Positions 19,648 through 32,378 are shown, numbered from the stretch's first letter. The stretch: DNA of 64,000 nucleotides from Pyxidicoccus caerfyrddinensis (GCF_010894405.1 NZ_JAAIYA010000004.1:496001-560000); one strand, 5' to 3'. Program-made: numbers and translations. The notes: generated by a model from the sequence alone, not told the origin.

Positions 19648-20334
19648 ATGCGAGGGCCCGAGTTCCTGGACCGTTACGAGGGAGGCCGTGAGCTCGCGGA
19701 CCTCCTCCGCCAGTACGCGCATCGGCCGGACACGGTGGTGCTGGCGTTGCCGAGAGGTGGCGTGCCGGTGGCCTACGAGGTCGCGAAAGCGCTGGGTGTG
19801 CCGCTCGACGTGTTCCTGGTGCGCAAGCTGGGCGCGCCCTCGCATGAGGAGCTGGCGATGGGGGCCATCGCGTCCGGAGGCGTACGCGTCATCAACCGCG
19901 AGGTGGTGGAGGAGCTGGACATCTCGCGGAAGGAAATCGACGCCACGGCGGAGCGCGAGGGGGTGGAGCTGCAGCGGCGGGAGGTGAAGTACCGCGATGG
20001 GCGCCCTCCTCCGGACGTGCGCGGGCGCAACGTCATCCTGGTGGACGACGGCCTGGCCACGGGCACCACCATGCGCGCCGCGGTGGCCGCGCTCCGCCAG
20101 CAGGAGCCCGCCCGCATCGTGGTCGCCGTACCGGTGGGCGCCGTCGAGTCGTGCGAGGACCTGGCGGAGGAGGCGGACGAGGTCCTCTGTTTACGGCGGC
20201 CGGCGCCCTTCTACGCCGTGGGCCTGTGGTACCGCGACTTCGCGCAGACCTCGGATGAAGAGGTGCGGGAGCTGCTGACGCTCGCGTCGCTGGAGCGACA
20301 GGCGGGCATGGAGCACCAGCCCGCGGCACCGTGA
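19648..20334 (+). CDS. Phosphoribosyltransferase-family protein
   Basis: A 228-residue type I PRTase fold. The PRPP loop is NVILVDDGLATGTTMRAA (near residues 129-146) and the pyrophosphate loop is ALPRGGVPVAYEVA (near 33-46). HEELAMGAIASGGVRVIN is typical of the group found beside hydrolases or dienelactone hydrolase-like genes, whose substrate is not established. No purine, pyrimidine or amidotransferase gene is adjacent to name one. Strong AGGAGAGG ribosome-binding site. Confidence 0.88.
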   Translation: MRGPEFLDRYEGGRELADLLRQYAHRPDTVVLALPRGGVPVAYEVAKALGVPLDVFLVRKLGAPSHEELAMGAIASGGVRVINREVVEELDISRKEIDATAEREGVELQRREVKYRDGRPPPDVRGRNVILVDDGLATGTTMRAAVAALRQQEPARIVVAVPVGAVESCEDLAEEADEVLCLRRPAPFYAVGLWYRDFAQTSDEEVRELLTLASLERQAGMEHQPAAP

Positions 20335-20474
20335 GCGGCTGAAACCCCCAGGTCACGCCTCGGAGGGCCCGCCTTCCCGCCCGCCTTGCCACCGGGAAGT
20401 CGTCTCGAGACCACTCACTGCAAGGGTCTGTCGCCCCATTCCGGTTTAGGCTCGCGCCTCCGCGCCCCCTCCGC

Positions 20475-23956
<3,482 letters not shown>

Positions 23957-24064
23957 TCTGGACAAGTCCGGGCTGGCAGCCGGGGTTCGCCGCGCAAGTA
24001 CTGGAAATCCCAAAGCGCCGGGGGTGCTTCGGACCCTGGCCCCGCGCTTGCTCACGGCCCGGGC

Positions 24065-24442
24065 GTGGCCCGGAACCTCCTGATAGTCGATGACGAGTCG
24101 TCCCTCTGCTGGGTGCTGGGGCAGTTCTTCGCCAGCGCCGGTTACCGGGTGGACTCGGCCCAGGCGCTGGATGAGGCGCTCGATTTGATGACGACGGGCC
24201 GTTACGACCTGGTCATCAGTGATTTGCGCCTGAGCGGGACGCAGTCCGAGGAAGGACTGATGCTGGCGGACTTCGTGCGCCGCTTCTCGCCGGACACCCG
24301 GGTGGTGCTGCTCACCGCGTTCGCCACGCAGGAGTTGACGGACAAGGCGCGCGGACTGGGGGTGGATCTGGTACTGCCCAAGCCACAACCGCTGCCGGCG
24401 CTGGCACAACACGTGTCCCAACTTCTCACGACGGAGCGGTGA
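24065..24442 (+). CDS. Single-domain response regulator
   Basis: A 125-residue receiver with no output domain: acidic pair D9-D10, phospho-acceptor D53 in LVISDLRLSG, Thr/Ala switch region VVLLTAFATQ and Lys at LPKPQ. It could act through protein contact or as a phosphate carrier. The start is GTG at 24065; a better ribosome-binding site is not seen. It lies 108 bases after the NtrC-type gene and 4 bases before the OmpA-type gene, so it may belong to either unit. Confidence 0.88.
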   Translation: MARNLLIVDDESSLCWVLGQFFASAGYRVDSAQALDEALDLMTTGRYDLVISDLRLSGTQSEEGLMLADFVRRFSPDTRVVLLTAFATQELTDKARGLGVDLVLPKPQPLPALAQHVSQLLTTER

Positions 24443-24446
24443 GCAT

Positions 24447-26315
24447 ATGGATTGCCACTGCACCCCTGAAACAGAAGTAATCCCCCCCGACACCACGAAC
24501 GTGGGCTCCATCGCCTCGTTCTCCGTGAGGTGGCGCGGGCTGCGGCGGCGGGCCGCGGCGCTGGTGGGATTGATGTTGTCGCTCGCGGTACCCGGCGGCG
24601 TGGCCCTGGCCCAGCCGGCGGCGTCGCAGGCCATCGACGTGCAGCAGTACAAGCCGGGCCCGGGCTCGTTCGACGTGCTCGGCCTGCACGGCGCGCGCGT
24701 GGGGCCGCACCTGGGCTGGAACCTGGGCGTGTCCCTCAACTACTCGGACGACCCGCTCAACCTGCTGGACCCGCGCCAGGACACGTTCGTCTACCGCATC
24801 GTCGACAGCCAGCTCACGCTGGACCTCATGGGCGCCGTCGCCCTCTTCGACAGGCTGGAGCTGGGCCTGTCGCTGCCCGTCTCCACCACCACGTCCGAGC
24901 CGGCCGGCGCCGTCGCGCCGAGCCTCGCCAACGGGGTGAAGGCCACGGGCGTGGGTGACCTGCGGCTGGTGCCCAAGGTGCGGCTGCTGTCCACCGAGGG
25001 CGGCCTGCACCTGGCCCTGGCGGCGCCGGTGACGCTGCCCACGGCGGGGGGCTCGAAGTACCTGGGCGCGGACGGGCTGACCTTCCAGCCGCGACTGGTG
25101 GCCGAGTGGGCCGGCACGTCGCTGCGCCTGCTGGCCAACGTGGGCCTCAACCTGCGGCGCGAGGCGCAATTGCGCAACCTGCGCGTGGGCAACGAGCTGG
25201 CGTACGGCGTGGGCGCGGACGTGCCCCTGACGCAGAAGCTGTCCGCGGAGGCGTCGCTCTCGGGCGCGCTGGGGCTGAAGGAGACGAACACGGAGGAGCG
25301 CCCGCTGGAGCTGCTCGCCGCGCTGAAGTACCGCTTCCAGGAGGGGCTGGCCGCGCATGTGGGCGCCGGGCCGGGCCTCACCCGGGGCTACGGCACGCCG
25401 GGCTTCCGCGTGCTCGCGGGGCTGGCGTGGACGCCCTCCTCCTCGGGCTCGACCGTGGCTTCGGCCGCGTGCGCGCTGGGCCCCGAGGACTTCGACGGCT
25501 TCCAGGACGAGGACGGCTGCCTCGACGCGGACGATGACGGCGACGGCATCCTCGACGGCCCGGACGTGTGCCCGGGCGAGGCGGAGACGCGCAACGGCTT
25601 CGAGGACGCGGACGGCTGCCCCGACGACCCGAAGGCCTGGGAGCCGGTGGCGGCGAATGGCCAGCCCGTCGCCCCCCCCGCGCCGCTGGTGCTGCCGCCG
25701 CCCGGGGCGGTGGACTCGGATGGGGACGGGCTGCTGGACGCGGAGGACCGGTGCCCCAAGGCGCCCGAGGACGTGGACGGCTTCGAGGACGGCGATGGCT
25801 GCCCCGAGGCGGACAATGACCGCGACGGCGTGGCGGATGCGAAGGACGCGTGCCCGCTGGAGGCCGAGGTCATCAACGGCGCGAAGGACGACGACGGCTG
25901 CCCGGACAAGGGGAAGACGCAGGTGCGCGTGGAGGGCTCGCGCATCCTCATCCTCGACAAGGTGTACTTCGCCACGGGCAAGGACGTCATCCTCGCGAAG
26001 TCCTACCCGCTGCTGGCGCAGGTGGCGTCGGTGCTCAAGGCCAACCCGCAGCTGGAGCAGGTGCGCGTGGAGGGACACACGGACGACCAGGGCGCCGACG
26101 CGAAGAACCTGGACCTGTCCCAGCGCCGCGCCAACAACGTGAAGGCCTTCCTGGTGAAGGAAGGCATCGCGGCGGAGCGGCTGGAGGCGGTGGGCCACGG
26201 CGAGACGAAGCCGGTGGACACCAACAAGACGGCGAAGGGACGCGAGAACAACCGCCGCGTCGAGTTCAACATCGTGAAGGTCGCCGAGCCCTCGGCGGAG
26301 GAAGGGACGCCGTGA
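24447..26315 (+). CDS. OmpA-family outer-membrane protein with calcium-binding TSP3-like repeats
   Basis: A 622-residue exported protein. The signal segment (LVGLMLSLAVPGGVALA) starts near residue 38, so the true start may be the GTG at 24525, which gives a normal-length signal peptide; the ATG at 24447 has a modest GGAG site. Residues ~60-330 are beta-strand rich and probably form a barrel. Then come Asp-rich TSP3-like repeats (DDDGDGILDGPDVCP, DSDGDGLLDAEDRCP, DNDRDGVADAKDACP), then an OmpA domain (~500-615) with the peptidoglycan-binding block VRVEGHTDDQG and NRRVEF. It likely links the outer membrane to the cell wall. Confidence 0.9.
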   Translation: MDCHCTPETEVIPPDTTNVGSIASFSVRWRGLRRRAAALVGLMLSLAVPGGVALAQPAASQAIDVQQYKPGPGSFDVLGLHGARVGPHLGWNLGVSLNYSDDPLNLLDPRQDTFVYRIVDSQLTLDLMGAVALFDRLELGLSLPVSTTTSEPAGAVAPSLANGVKATGVGDLRLVPKVRLLSTEGGLHLALAAPVTLPTAGGSKYLGADGLTFQPRLVAEWAGTSLRLLANVGLNLRREAQLRNLRVGNELAYGVGADVPLTQKLSAEASLSGALGLKETNTEERPLELLAALKYRFQEGLAAHVGAGPGLTRGYGTPGFRVLAGLAWTPSSSGSTVASAACALGPEDFDGFQDEDGCLDADDDGDGILDGPDVCPGEAETRNGFEDADGCPDDPKAWEPVAANGQPVAPPAPLVLPPPGAVDSDGDGLLDAEDRCPKAPEDVDGFEDGDGCPEADNDRDGVADAKDACPLEAEVINGAKDDDGCPDKGKTQVRVEGSRILILDKVYFATGKDVILAKSYPLLAQVASVLKANPQLEQVRVEGHTDDQGADAKNLDLSQRRANNVKAFLVKEGIAAERLEAVGHGETKPVDTNKTAKGRENNRRVEFNIVKVAEPSAEEGTP

Positions 26316-27481
26316 AGCGGACTGCTCCGTGGATGATGGCCTGGGTGCTGCTCTCCTCCCCTGCCCTGGCGGCGGACGCCGGGGAGCCCTGTGGGGGACT
26401 GCGCTTCACGGGCGGGCGAATCGAGACGGGCCGGCCGCTCGCGCCGAAGGGGCCGGAGACGACGGCCTGCCTCCAACACGTGGCCGAGGCGCTGAAGGCG
26501 CGGCCCGCCATCCGCTCGGTGACGGTGGCGGCGCGGCTGCCGGACGTGGAGCGGCTGGAGGGACAGGGCCTCGCGGTGGCGAAGGCCGCGGCGGACGTGC
26601 TGGTGGCCGCGGGCGTGCCGCGCACGCGGGTGTCCGCGGTGGCGCCGCCGTCCACGCCGGGCGAGCCGGGGCAGCTGCAGCTCGCCTATGTCGAGCGGCC
26701 CGCGCAGCCGGCGGTGGCGCGCGTGCGGGCGGCCAGCGGCGACGTGTCCGCGGGCCCGGCTCCGGCGGAGCTGCGGCCGAGGACGGTGGGCGATGCGCTC
26801 TACACCGGAGAGCTGTTCGACACGGGCCCGGCGGCGCGCGCGGAGCTGGTGCTCGCGGATGGCAGCTCGGTGAAGGTGATGGAGGGCAGCCTGGTGCGGC
26901 TGGGCTCCGTGGAGCTGATGGCGAACCTGCGGCGCAAGGTGGAGCTGGAGCTGCTGCGCGGCACGGTGGAGACGGCCGCGGCGCCCGGCGGTGAGGGCTC
27001 CGTCTTCGAGGTGCGCACGCGCGGCGCGGTTGCCGGCGTGCGCGGCACGCACTTCCGGGTGACGGCGCAGGAGGACGGCACCCACCGGCTGGAGACGCTG
27101 GAGGGCCGGGTGGCGCTGATTGCGAAGAAGGGCGACCTGGACGTCGTCGGGGGTTATGGCTCGCGGGCGATGCCGGACTCCGCGCCGGAGCCCGTCCGCC
27201 CGCTGCTGGTGGCCCCCACGCTGGCGGACCCGCGGGGCGGCACCTTCCGCGCGGCGCCCCGGCTGTCGTGGTGGACGGTGCCGGGCGCGAAGACGTACCG
27301 CGTGGAGCTGGCGCGGACGGCGGACTTCGCCGCGGGCGTGCAGGCGTACCCGTCCCAGGGTACCGAGCTGGAGGTGCCGGGCTCCCGCGAGGGCAAGTGG
27401 TTCTGGCGGGTGCTGGCGGTGGACGCGGATGGTTTTGTCGGCTTTCCGTCGAAGATCTTCGCCTTCGACGTCCGCCCCTGA
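26312..27481 (+). CDS. FecR-domain exported protein
   Basis: A 389-residue protein with a GTG start overlapping the previous stop (GTGA), and a signal peptide (MMAWVLLSSPALA). A short OmpA/BON-like region (~25-115) precedes a FecR domain (~130-270) recognised by LFDTGPAARAELVLADGSSV, LELLRGTVETAA and the closing RTRGAVAGVRGTHFRV. The last ~90 residues look like an Ig-like/fibronectin-like module (RLSWWTVPGAKTYRVELA). Tight coupling suggests that it works with the OmpA-type protein in the envelope. No ECF sigma/anti-sigma pair is nearby, so the FecR domain is probably structural rather than signalling. Confidence 0.85.
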   Translation: MKRTAPWMMAWVLLSSPALAADAGEPCGGLRFTGGRIETGRPLAPKGPETTACLQHVAEALKARPAIRSVTVAARLPDVERLEGQGLAVAKAAADVLVAAGVPRTRVSAVAPPSTPGEPGQLQLAYVERPAQPAVARVRAASGDVSAGPAPAELRPRTVGDALYTGELFDTGPAARAELVLADGSSVKVMEGSLVRLGSVELMANLRRKVELELLRGTVETAAAPGGEGSVFEVRTRGAVAGVRGTHFRVTAQEDGTHRLETLEGRVALIAKKGDLDVVGGYGSRAMPDSAPEPVRPLLVAPTLADPRGGTFRAAPRLSWWTVPGAKTYRVELARTADFAAGVQAYPSQGTELEVPGSREGKWFWRVLAVDADGFVGFPSKIFAFDVRP

Positions 27482-27562
27482 CGCCGTCGGCCTTTCCCAG
27501 ACTTCGTATGTATGATTGGGAGGCTGAGGCCGAGGCGAGCCTCTGACTCCCTGGGGGGGGCA

Positions 27563-28261
27563 ATGATGAGAGATCCACCCAACGCGAGTTGGATTGCGCC
27601 CGCTCACGCCGCACCGGCGCCCGCCAGCGTGCGGGTCGCCGTGGTGACCGACGTGCTGCTGTACCGCGAGGCCCTGACGCAGCGGCTGTCGAGCGTGGAC
27701 TCGATGGACTTCGCCGGCGAGGCCTCCAGCCTGGAGGAGGCGGTGGACCTCATCCAGACGCGGCGGCCCTCGGTGGTGGTGGTGGACATGGGCAGCCGCG
27801 ACTCGGTGGCGCTGGTGCGGGGGCTGCGCGCCGCGACGCCGGAGGTGAAGCTGGTGGCCTTCGCGGTGACCGAGCGGGAAGAAGAGCTGATGGTGTGCGC
27901 GGAGGCGGGCGTCAACGGCTTCGTGACGCGCGAGGCCTCGTCGGAGCAGCTCGTCTCCGCCGTGCAGTCCGCCGCGCGCGGTGAGCTGCTCTGCTCCCCG
28001 CGAATCGCGGCGCTCCTCTTCGAGTGCGTGGGCACGCTCTCGCGGCGCAGGCCGGAGGGCCCCTCCACCACGGTGCCCTTCAGCGAGCGTGAGCGGGAGA
28101 TTGGCATCCTCCTGGCCGAGGGCCTGGCCAACAAGGAGATCGCCGTGCGCCTGCGCATCGAGGTGGCGACGGTGAAGAACCATGTCCACGGCATCCTCAC
28201 CAAGCTGAGGGTGACGAGCCGGAGCGAGGCCGCCGCGTACTTCCGCATGCGCCTTCGCTGA
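27563..28261 (+). CDS. NarL/LuxR-type response regulator
   Basis: A 232-residue protein with a receiver domain (~22-140; phospho-acceptor in VVVVDMGSRDS, first acidic pair reduced to a single Asp in VVTDVLL) and a C-terminal LuxR helix-turn-helix (FSEREREIGILLAEGLANKE, then VATVKNHVHGILTKLRV). It should bind DNA as a dimer. The ATG at 27563 follows a run of eight G residues as ribosome-binding site, so the earlier in-frame ATG at 27512 is not used here. It lies directly before the tail-like operon, 178 bases away, and might control it, but that is inference. Confidence 0.88.
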   Translation: MMRDPPNASWIAPAHAAPAPASVRVAVVTDVLLYREALTQRLSSVDSMDFAGEASSLEEAVDLIQTRRPSVVVVDMGSRDSVALVRGLRAATPEVKLVAFAVTEREEELMVCAEAGVNGFVTREASSEQLVSAVQSAARGELLCSPRIAALLFECVGTLSRRRPEGPSTTVPFSEREREIGILLAEGLANKEIAVRLRIEVATVKNHVHGILTKLRVTSRSEAAAYFRMRLR

Positions 28262-28262
28262 A

Positions 28263-28277
28263 CCTCGCGCCGCGAGG
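28263..28277 (+). terminator. GC hairpin just after the LuxR-type gene
   Basis: CCTCGCG and CGCGAGG pair around a minimal loop two bases after the stop codon. No T tract follows. In such GC-rich genomes this can still act as a terminator. Confidence 0.35.
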
Positions 28278-28287
28278 AACCGCACCT

Positions 28288-28309
28288 GGATTCAATCCGC
28301 CCTGAATCC
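28288..28309. promoter_or_regulatory. Palindrome upstream of the tail-like operon
   Basis: GGATTCA (28288-28294) and TGAATCC (28303-28309) are perfect 7-base arms around eight bases, 130 bases before the first gene of the contractile-tail operon. A related GATTCAT occurs again some 40 bases further on. It could be a regulator-binding site or a transcription-stop hairpin; no protein can be named. Confidence 0.4.
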
Positions 28310-28439
28310 ACGTCCTCCCCTCCGCCAGGACCTGGGCTGTACCTCCGATTCATCCCCGGAGGAGTCGCGGTACCGCATCGCCGATTGGACCGCCGGGGCG
28401 CTGGCTGCAACCCGCCACCGCGCCTCTAATCCGCCCGCA

Positions 28440-29468
28440 ATGGCGCAGCGGCTCATCGATGCGATGGACATTGCCGGCGCCTGGAGCGCGCTGGCTCCCG
28501 ACGGTGTGACGCCGTCGACGGAGCTGTCGCTCACCAACGAGACCGTCCAGGTGCGCTACGGCGTGGACGGGCACAGCGGGCGCATCCAGGCCAGCGCCGC
28601 CGCCGCCGACCACCTGCTGCGCCGGACGCTGGGCGCGGCGGTGGACCTGCGGCCCTACCGCGAGCTGCGGCTGTGGGTGCACGCGAACCGCGCCGCCACG
28701 GGCACCGCGACGCAGCCCTTCTTCCTCGAGCTGCGGCTGGGAAGCGCGGTGCTGCCGGTGGACGCCCCGGGCAACACGTGGCACCGCTACCTGGCGGTGT
28801 CCCAGGCGGGGACGTGGGAGCTGCAGCGGCTGTCCCTGGAGGACCTGCCGACGGCCGTGCGCTCCGCGGTGGTGACGCTCCAGCTCCGGTGCCGGTCCGG
28901 CGTCCCCTTCACCTGCTACGTCGACGACGTGCTCGCCGTCCGCGACGAGATGGTGCTGGACGCGGAGGCCGCCCTCCTGGCCCGCCTCCACAACGGGTTG
29001 GTGCTGGGCGGCTCGCCGGTGCCGGCGGTGGTGCACTCGCCGGACGTGGCGGCGCCGAACCCGCCCTACCTCCGCATCACCCGGCTGGGCATCGAGCACT
29101 CCAACGCGAGGACGCCCTCCGCGTCCGTGCGCTCCGACTACTCCTCCGCCGGCTCCGCCCTCCGTCCGGCCGGCTTCGCGTACGACCTGCTGTACCGGGT
29201 GGACGCCTTCGCCACCACGCTGGAGGACGAGGCGCGGCTGCTCGACTTCGCGCTGGAGCGGTTGCCCCCCCGCGGGGACCTGCTGGTCAACGGCGTCATG
29301 CTGCCCTTGGAGATGACCACCCTGCCCGCCAGGGAGCTCATCGGCGGCAGCCGGGGCGAGCGCGTCGGCCTGCTGTACCGCGTCCTCGCCCGGAAGGACG
29401 CGGGCGCGGCGCTCCTCGCACGCGATGTGAGCACCGTCCTCGTCGAAGCGGACATGAAGGTGGCCTGA
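28440..29468 (+). CDS. First protein of the tail-like operon, possible tail terminator
   Basis: A 342-residue protein. The N-terminal half (~15-165) is beta-rich like a carbohydrate-binding or jelly-roll module (YRELRLWVHANRAATGTATQ). The C-terminal half resembles small tail-terminator/DUF4255 proteins: YDLLYRVDAFATTLEDEARL, then an LLDFALERLPPRG block and GLLYRVLARKD. In Afp/PVC systems a protein of that type caps the sheath and tube (Afp16/Pvc16). The similarity is by pattern only. It is 4 bases from the next gene, in the same operon. Confidence 0.5.
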   Translation: MAQRLIDAMDIAGAWSALAPDGVTPSTELSLTNETVQVRYGVDGHSGRIQASAAAADHLLRRTLGAAVDLRPYRELRLWVHANRAATGTATQPFFLELRLGSAVLPVDAPGNTWHRYLAVSQAGTWELQRLSLEDLPTAVRSAVVTLQLRCRSGVPFTCYVDDVLAVRDEMVLDAEAALLARLHNGLVLGGSPVPAVVHSPDVAAPNPPYLRITRLGIEHSNARTPSASVRSDYSSAGSALRPAGFAYDLLYRVDAFATTLEDEARLLDFALERLPPRGDLLVNGVMLPLEMTTLPARELIGGSRGERVGLLYRVLARKDAGAALLARDVSTVLVEADMKVA

Positions 29469-29471
29469 ACC

Positions 29472-29777
29472 ATGACGAGCCCCAGCCAGGAGTTCCTCGT
29501 AGTCAGCCGACGCAACCAACCGACAGAGCTCCACCTGTCGGACGGCACGGTGGCCTTCCTGGAGCCGCGCGGCACGGTGGCCATTCCCGCGGCGGTGCGC
29601 GAGTCCCCGCAGCTGCGCGCGCTCGAGCGCCAGCACGCGGTGACGGTGAAGCCCGCCGAGGTGCCCAAGCCGCGCGAGGCCCACGCGGAGGCGCCTGGAG
29701 AGGAGTCCTCCCGGGAGCCCCGGGCGGGCGACGCCCACAAGACGGGCAGCAGGTGGAAACGAACCAGGACGAAGTGA
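29472..29777 (+). CDS. Small hypothetical protein of the tail-like operon
   Basis: A 101-residue protein, not recognised. The N-terminal half could form a small beta fold (EFLVVSRRNQPTELHLSDGT, VAFLEPRGTVAIP). The C-terminal half is charged and Pro/Glu/Lys-rich, likely disordered. It lies 4 bases after the first gene and 12 before the sheath gene. Confidence 0.6.
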   Translation: MTSPSQEFLVVSRRNQPTELHLSDGTVAFLEPRGTVAIPAAVRESPQLRALERQHAVTVKPAEVPKPREAHAEAPGEESSREPRAGDAHKTGSRWKRTRTK

Positions 29778-29789
29778 GGACCCGGCACA

Positions 29790-31895
29790 ATGGCCTACAA
29801 CATCGGTCTCAACGTCGTCGAGGTAGATGGATCCGCGACCCCCGCCATCGTCGGGGCCGCGACCTCGGTGGCGGCGTTCAACGTCATCACCCGCCGGGGC
29901 GTTCCCAACCGCGCCATCCGGATCAACAGCTACCCCGACTTCGAGCAGCGCTTCGGCGGCGCCTTCTCCGGCGGGTACGGCTCCTATCTGGTGAAGGGCT
30001 TCTTCGACAACGGCGGGCAGACGGCCTACGTGAACCGCGTCGTCGCCACGGACGCCCTCACCGGGGCCGCGCCGGCCAGCATCACCCTGGATGACGCGGC
30101 CAACGCGGACACCCTCACGCTGGAGGGCGGCCTCCGCGGGGAGGAGGACCCCGGGCGCTGGGGCGACGACCTCTACGTCCGCACCACCGCGCGCGCGTCG
30201 GCCCGCACGGCGGTGAGGGAGACGGCGCCCGCCACCGTGACGGGGACCGCGCTCACCGCGCCGGTGAACATGGCGGCGTTCCCCTCGCTCACGGTGCGCG
30301 TGGACGGTGAGACGGCCGCCACCGTCATCACCTTCCAGGCCGCGGACTTCGCGGCGGCCAACGCGGCCACGCTGGCGGAGATTCGCGACGCCATCAACCG
30401 CCGGACGGCGAAGCTGGTGGCCTCCATCAGCGGCAACCAGCTCGTGCTCACCTCCACGGGCCAGGTGGCGCGCATCGCCAAGGACTTCACCCGCCTGCAG
30501 GTCACCGTCGCCAACACGACGCTGGGCTTCGCGGTGATGGCCAACCCCGCCGTGGGCACCGCGGCGCCGCGCGCCCCCAACGGCACCACGCTGGCGGAGG
30601 TGTCCTCGCTGGTGGTGGGCGACGCCCTGCGCGTGTCGGACGGGACGAACACCGCGCTGGTGAAGCTGATGTCCGTCAACGAGCTCAACGGCGCCGTCAC
30701 CTGGGCGCCGAACATCGCCAACATCGCGACCTTCGACGCCGTCCTCCTGCGCGTGTCCAAGGTGGAGTTCGACCTGGACATCGCGCTGGGCGGCGGCGAC
30801 GCGGAGCACGTGGTGGAGTCGTGGACGGGCCTCTCCATGGAGACGGACGTCCCCAACTACGTGGAGACGGTGCTCAACGACCCGCTGCGGGGCTCGCGGT
30901 ACGTCATGGCCACGGATGCGCTCAGCGCCTCCACGGTGGGCGCGGACGTCCCGGTGGCGAGCAGCGGCTTCGTCCGCTTCAACCCCGGACGCGACGGGAC
31001 GCCGACGGCCAATGACTTCATCGGCAACCCGACGCTGAAGTCCGGCTTCTACGCGTTCGACGCCTTCGACGTGCAGTTGCTGAGCACCGAGCGCACGGAC
31101 GCGTCCATCCTGGCCGCGGGCCTCGCGTACTGCGCGAAGCGGGGCGACTGCATGTTCGTGGGGGCCGTGCCGGAGGCCACCATCCAGGCGGACCTGACCG
31201 CGGCCATCAACTACGGCCAGGGCTTCCAGGGGAAGAAGGTCTACGGCGCCCTGTACGGGCCGTGGATCATCGTGCAGGACCCCATTGGCACCGGGGCCAG
31301 CCCGCTGAAGAAGATTCCCCCCGTCGGCCATGTGATGGGCGTCTACGCGCGCACGGAGACGACGCGCGGCATCTGGAAGGCCCCCGCCGGTGACGAGGCC
31401 AACCTCGCCGGCGCGCTGGACGTCGAGTACCGGCTCAGCGACGCCGAGCACACCCACCTGGTGAAGGACGGGAGCATCAACGGCATCCGCGCCGTCCCGC
31501 GCAACGGCATCGTGGTGGACGCCTCGCGCACGCTCTCCACGGACACGCGCTGGCTCTACGTGAACGTCCGGCTGCTGTTCAACTACGTGGAGAGCAGCCT
31601 CAAGCAGGGCCTGCGCTGGGTCCGCCAGGAGCCCAACCGGGACACGCTCTGGAACGCCGTCCGGCTGGGCACGGTGACGCCCTTCCTGCTGGGCCTGTGG
31701 CGCCAGGGCGCCTTCGGCAGCGGCACGCCGGAGCAGGTCTTCACCGTCATCTGCGACGCCAACAACAACCCGCCCACCGAGGTCGACAAGGGCAACCTGC
31801 TCGTCGAGGTCTACTTCTATCCGTCCAAGCCCGCCGAGACGATTGTCATCAAGGTCGGCCAGCAACCCAGTGGCGCCACCGCCACCGAGGCGTGA
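29790..31895 (+). CDS. Contractile tail sheath protein
   Basis: A 701-residue sheath protein. The N-terminal region has the family opening (VEVDGSATPAIVGAATSVAA, INSYPDFEQRFGG, SYLVKGFFDNGGQTAYVNRV). The C-terminal core is typical of phage and eCIS sheaths (KKIPPVGHVMGVYARTE, NLAGALDVEYRLSDAEH, LNPNGI-like stretch replaced by GINGIRAVPRNGIVVDASRT-type text, WLYVNVRLLFNYVESSLKQG, FTVICDANNNPPTEVDKGNL). It polymerises around the tube and contracts to drive injection. It is longer than most eCIS sheaths (about 350-480 residues) because of an insert at ~160-330 that contains a FliD-like domain (LAEIRDAINRRTAKLVASIS). Confidence 0.95.
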   Translation: MAYNIGLNVVEVDGSATPAIVGAATSVAAFNVITRRGVPNRAIRINSYPDFEQRFGGAFSGGYGSYLVKGFFDNGGQTAYVNRVVATDALTGAAPASITLDDAANADTLTLEGGLRGEEDPGRWGDDLYVRTTARASARTAVRETAPATVTGTALTAPVNMAAFPSLTVRVDGETAATVITFQAADFAAANAATLAEIRDAINRRTAKLVASISGNQLVLTSTGQVARIAKDFTRLQVTVANTTLGFAVMANPAVGTAAPRAPNGTTLAEVSSLVVGDALRVSDGTNTALVKLMSVNELNGAVTWAPNIANIATFDAVLLRVSKVEFDLDIALGGGDAEHVVESWTGLSMETDVPNYVETVLNDPLRGSRYVMATDALSASTVGADVPVASSGFVRFNPGRDGTPTANDFIGNPTLKSGFYAFDAFDVQLLSTERTDASILAAGLAYCAKRGDCMFVGAVPEATIQADLTAAINYGQGFQGKKVYGALYGPWIIVQDPIGTGASPLKKIPPVGHVMGVYARTETTRGIWKAPAGDEANLAGALDVEYRLSDAEHTHLVKDGSINGIRAVPRNGIVVDASRTLSTDTRWLYVNVRLLFNYVESSLKQGLRWVRQEPNRDTLWNAVRLGTVTPFLLGLWRQGAFGSGTPEQVFTVICDANNNPPTEVDKGNLLVEVYFYPSKPAETIVIKVGQQPSGATATEA

Positions 31896-31907
31896 GAGGA
31901 ACCCGCG

Positions 31908-32378
31908 ATGCCGAAAGTCGGAGATATCTGGGAGAGCTACCGCGCCAACGAGTTCGTGCTGATCATCGACGGGACGGAGAGCCCCGGCGTCAGCAAGATT
32001 TCGGGCCTGTCCGAGGGCGAGCTGGAGACCATCGAGCAGGCGGATGGGGGCTCCAACCACGTCTACAAGCTGGCCGCGGCGAAGGTGAAGTTCGAGTCCC
32101 TCACCATCGAGCGCTACGTCGACGGGAGCCCCGAGGACCGGCGCTTCATGGAGTGGTTCAAGCAGACCTTCAAGCTCAACTCGCGCACGCAGGGAGGCTC
32201 CACCGTCCGCAAGAACGGGATGATCGTGAAGCGGCACAACGGCGTGGACGTGATGACCTTCGCCTTCCGCGACGCGTGGGTGAAGTCGTCCAAGTTCACC
32301 GACCTCGAGGCAGGCACCACCAACCTCATGAAGCAGACCCTCGTCCTCGAGCACGAAGGGCTCGAGCGCGTGGAATAA
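31908..32378 (+). CDS. Tail tube protein (gp19-like)
   Basis: A 156-residue protein of the contractile-tail tube family: FVLIIDGTESPGVSKISGLS near the start, then ESLTIERYVDGSPEDRRFME and a C-terminal strand FAFRDAWVKSSKFTDL. It stacks in hexamer rings to form the inner tube that the sheath pushes out. Length and place directly after the sheath gene are standard. Only one tube gene is present, whereas Afp and PVC systems carry two or three. Confidence 0.93.
   Translation: MPKVGDIWESYRANEFVLIIDGTESPGVSKISGLSEGELETIEQADGGSNHVYKLAAAKVKFESLTIERYVDGSPEDRRFMEWFKQTFKLNSRTQGGSTVRKNGMIVKRHNGVDVMTFAFRDAWVKSSKFTDLEAGTTNLMKQTLVLEHEGLERVE

Noticed and set aside
24525..26315. GTG 24525 as the definite start of the OmpA-family gene
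   Set aside because: It gives a better signal peptide but lacks a clear ribosome-binding site; left as an alternative to ATG 24447.
26312..27481. FecR-type protein as anti-sigma factor of an iron-uptake operon
   Set aside because: It has a cleavable-type signal peptide, no cytoplasmic anti-sigma helix, and no ECF sigma or TonB receptor gene beside it.
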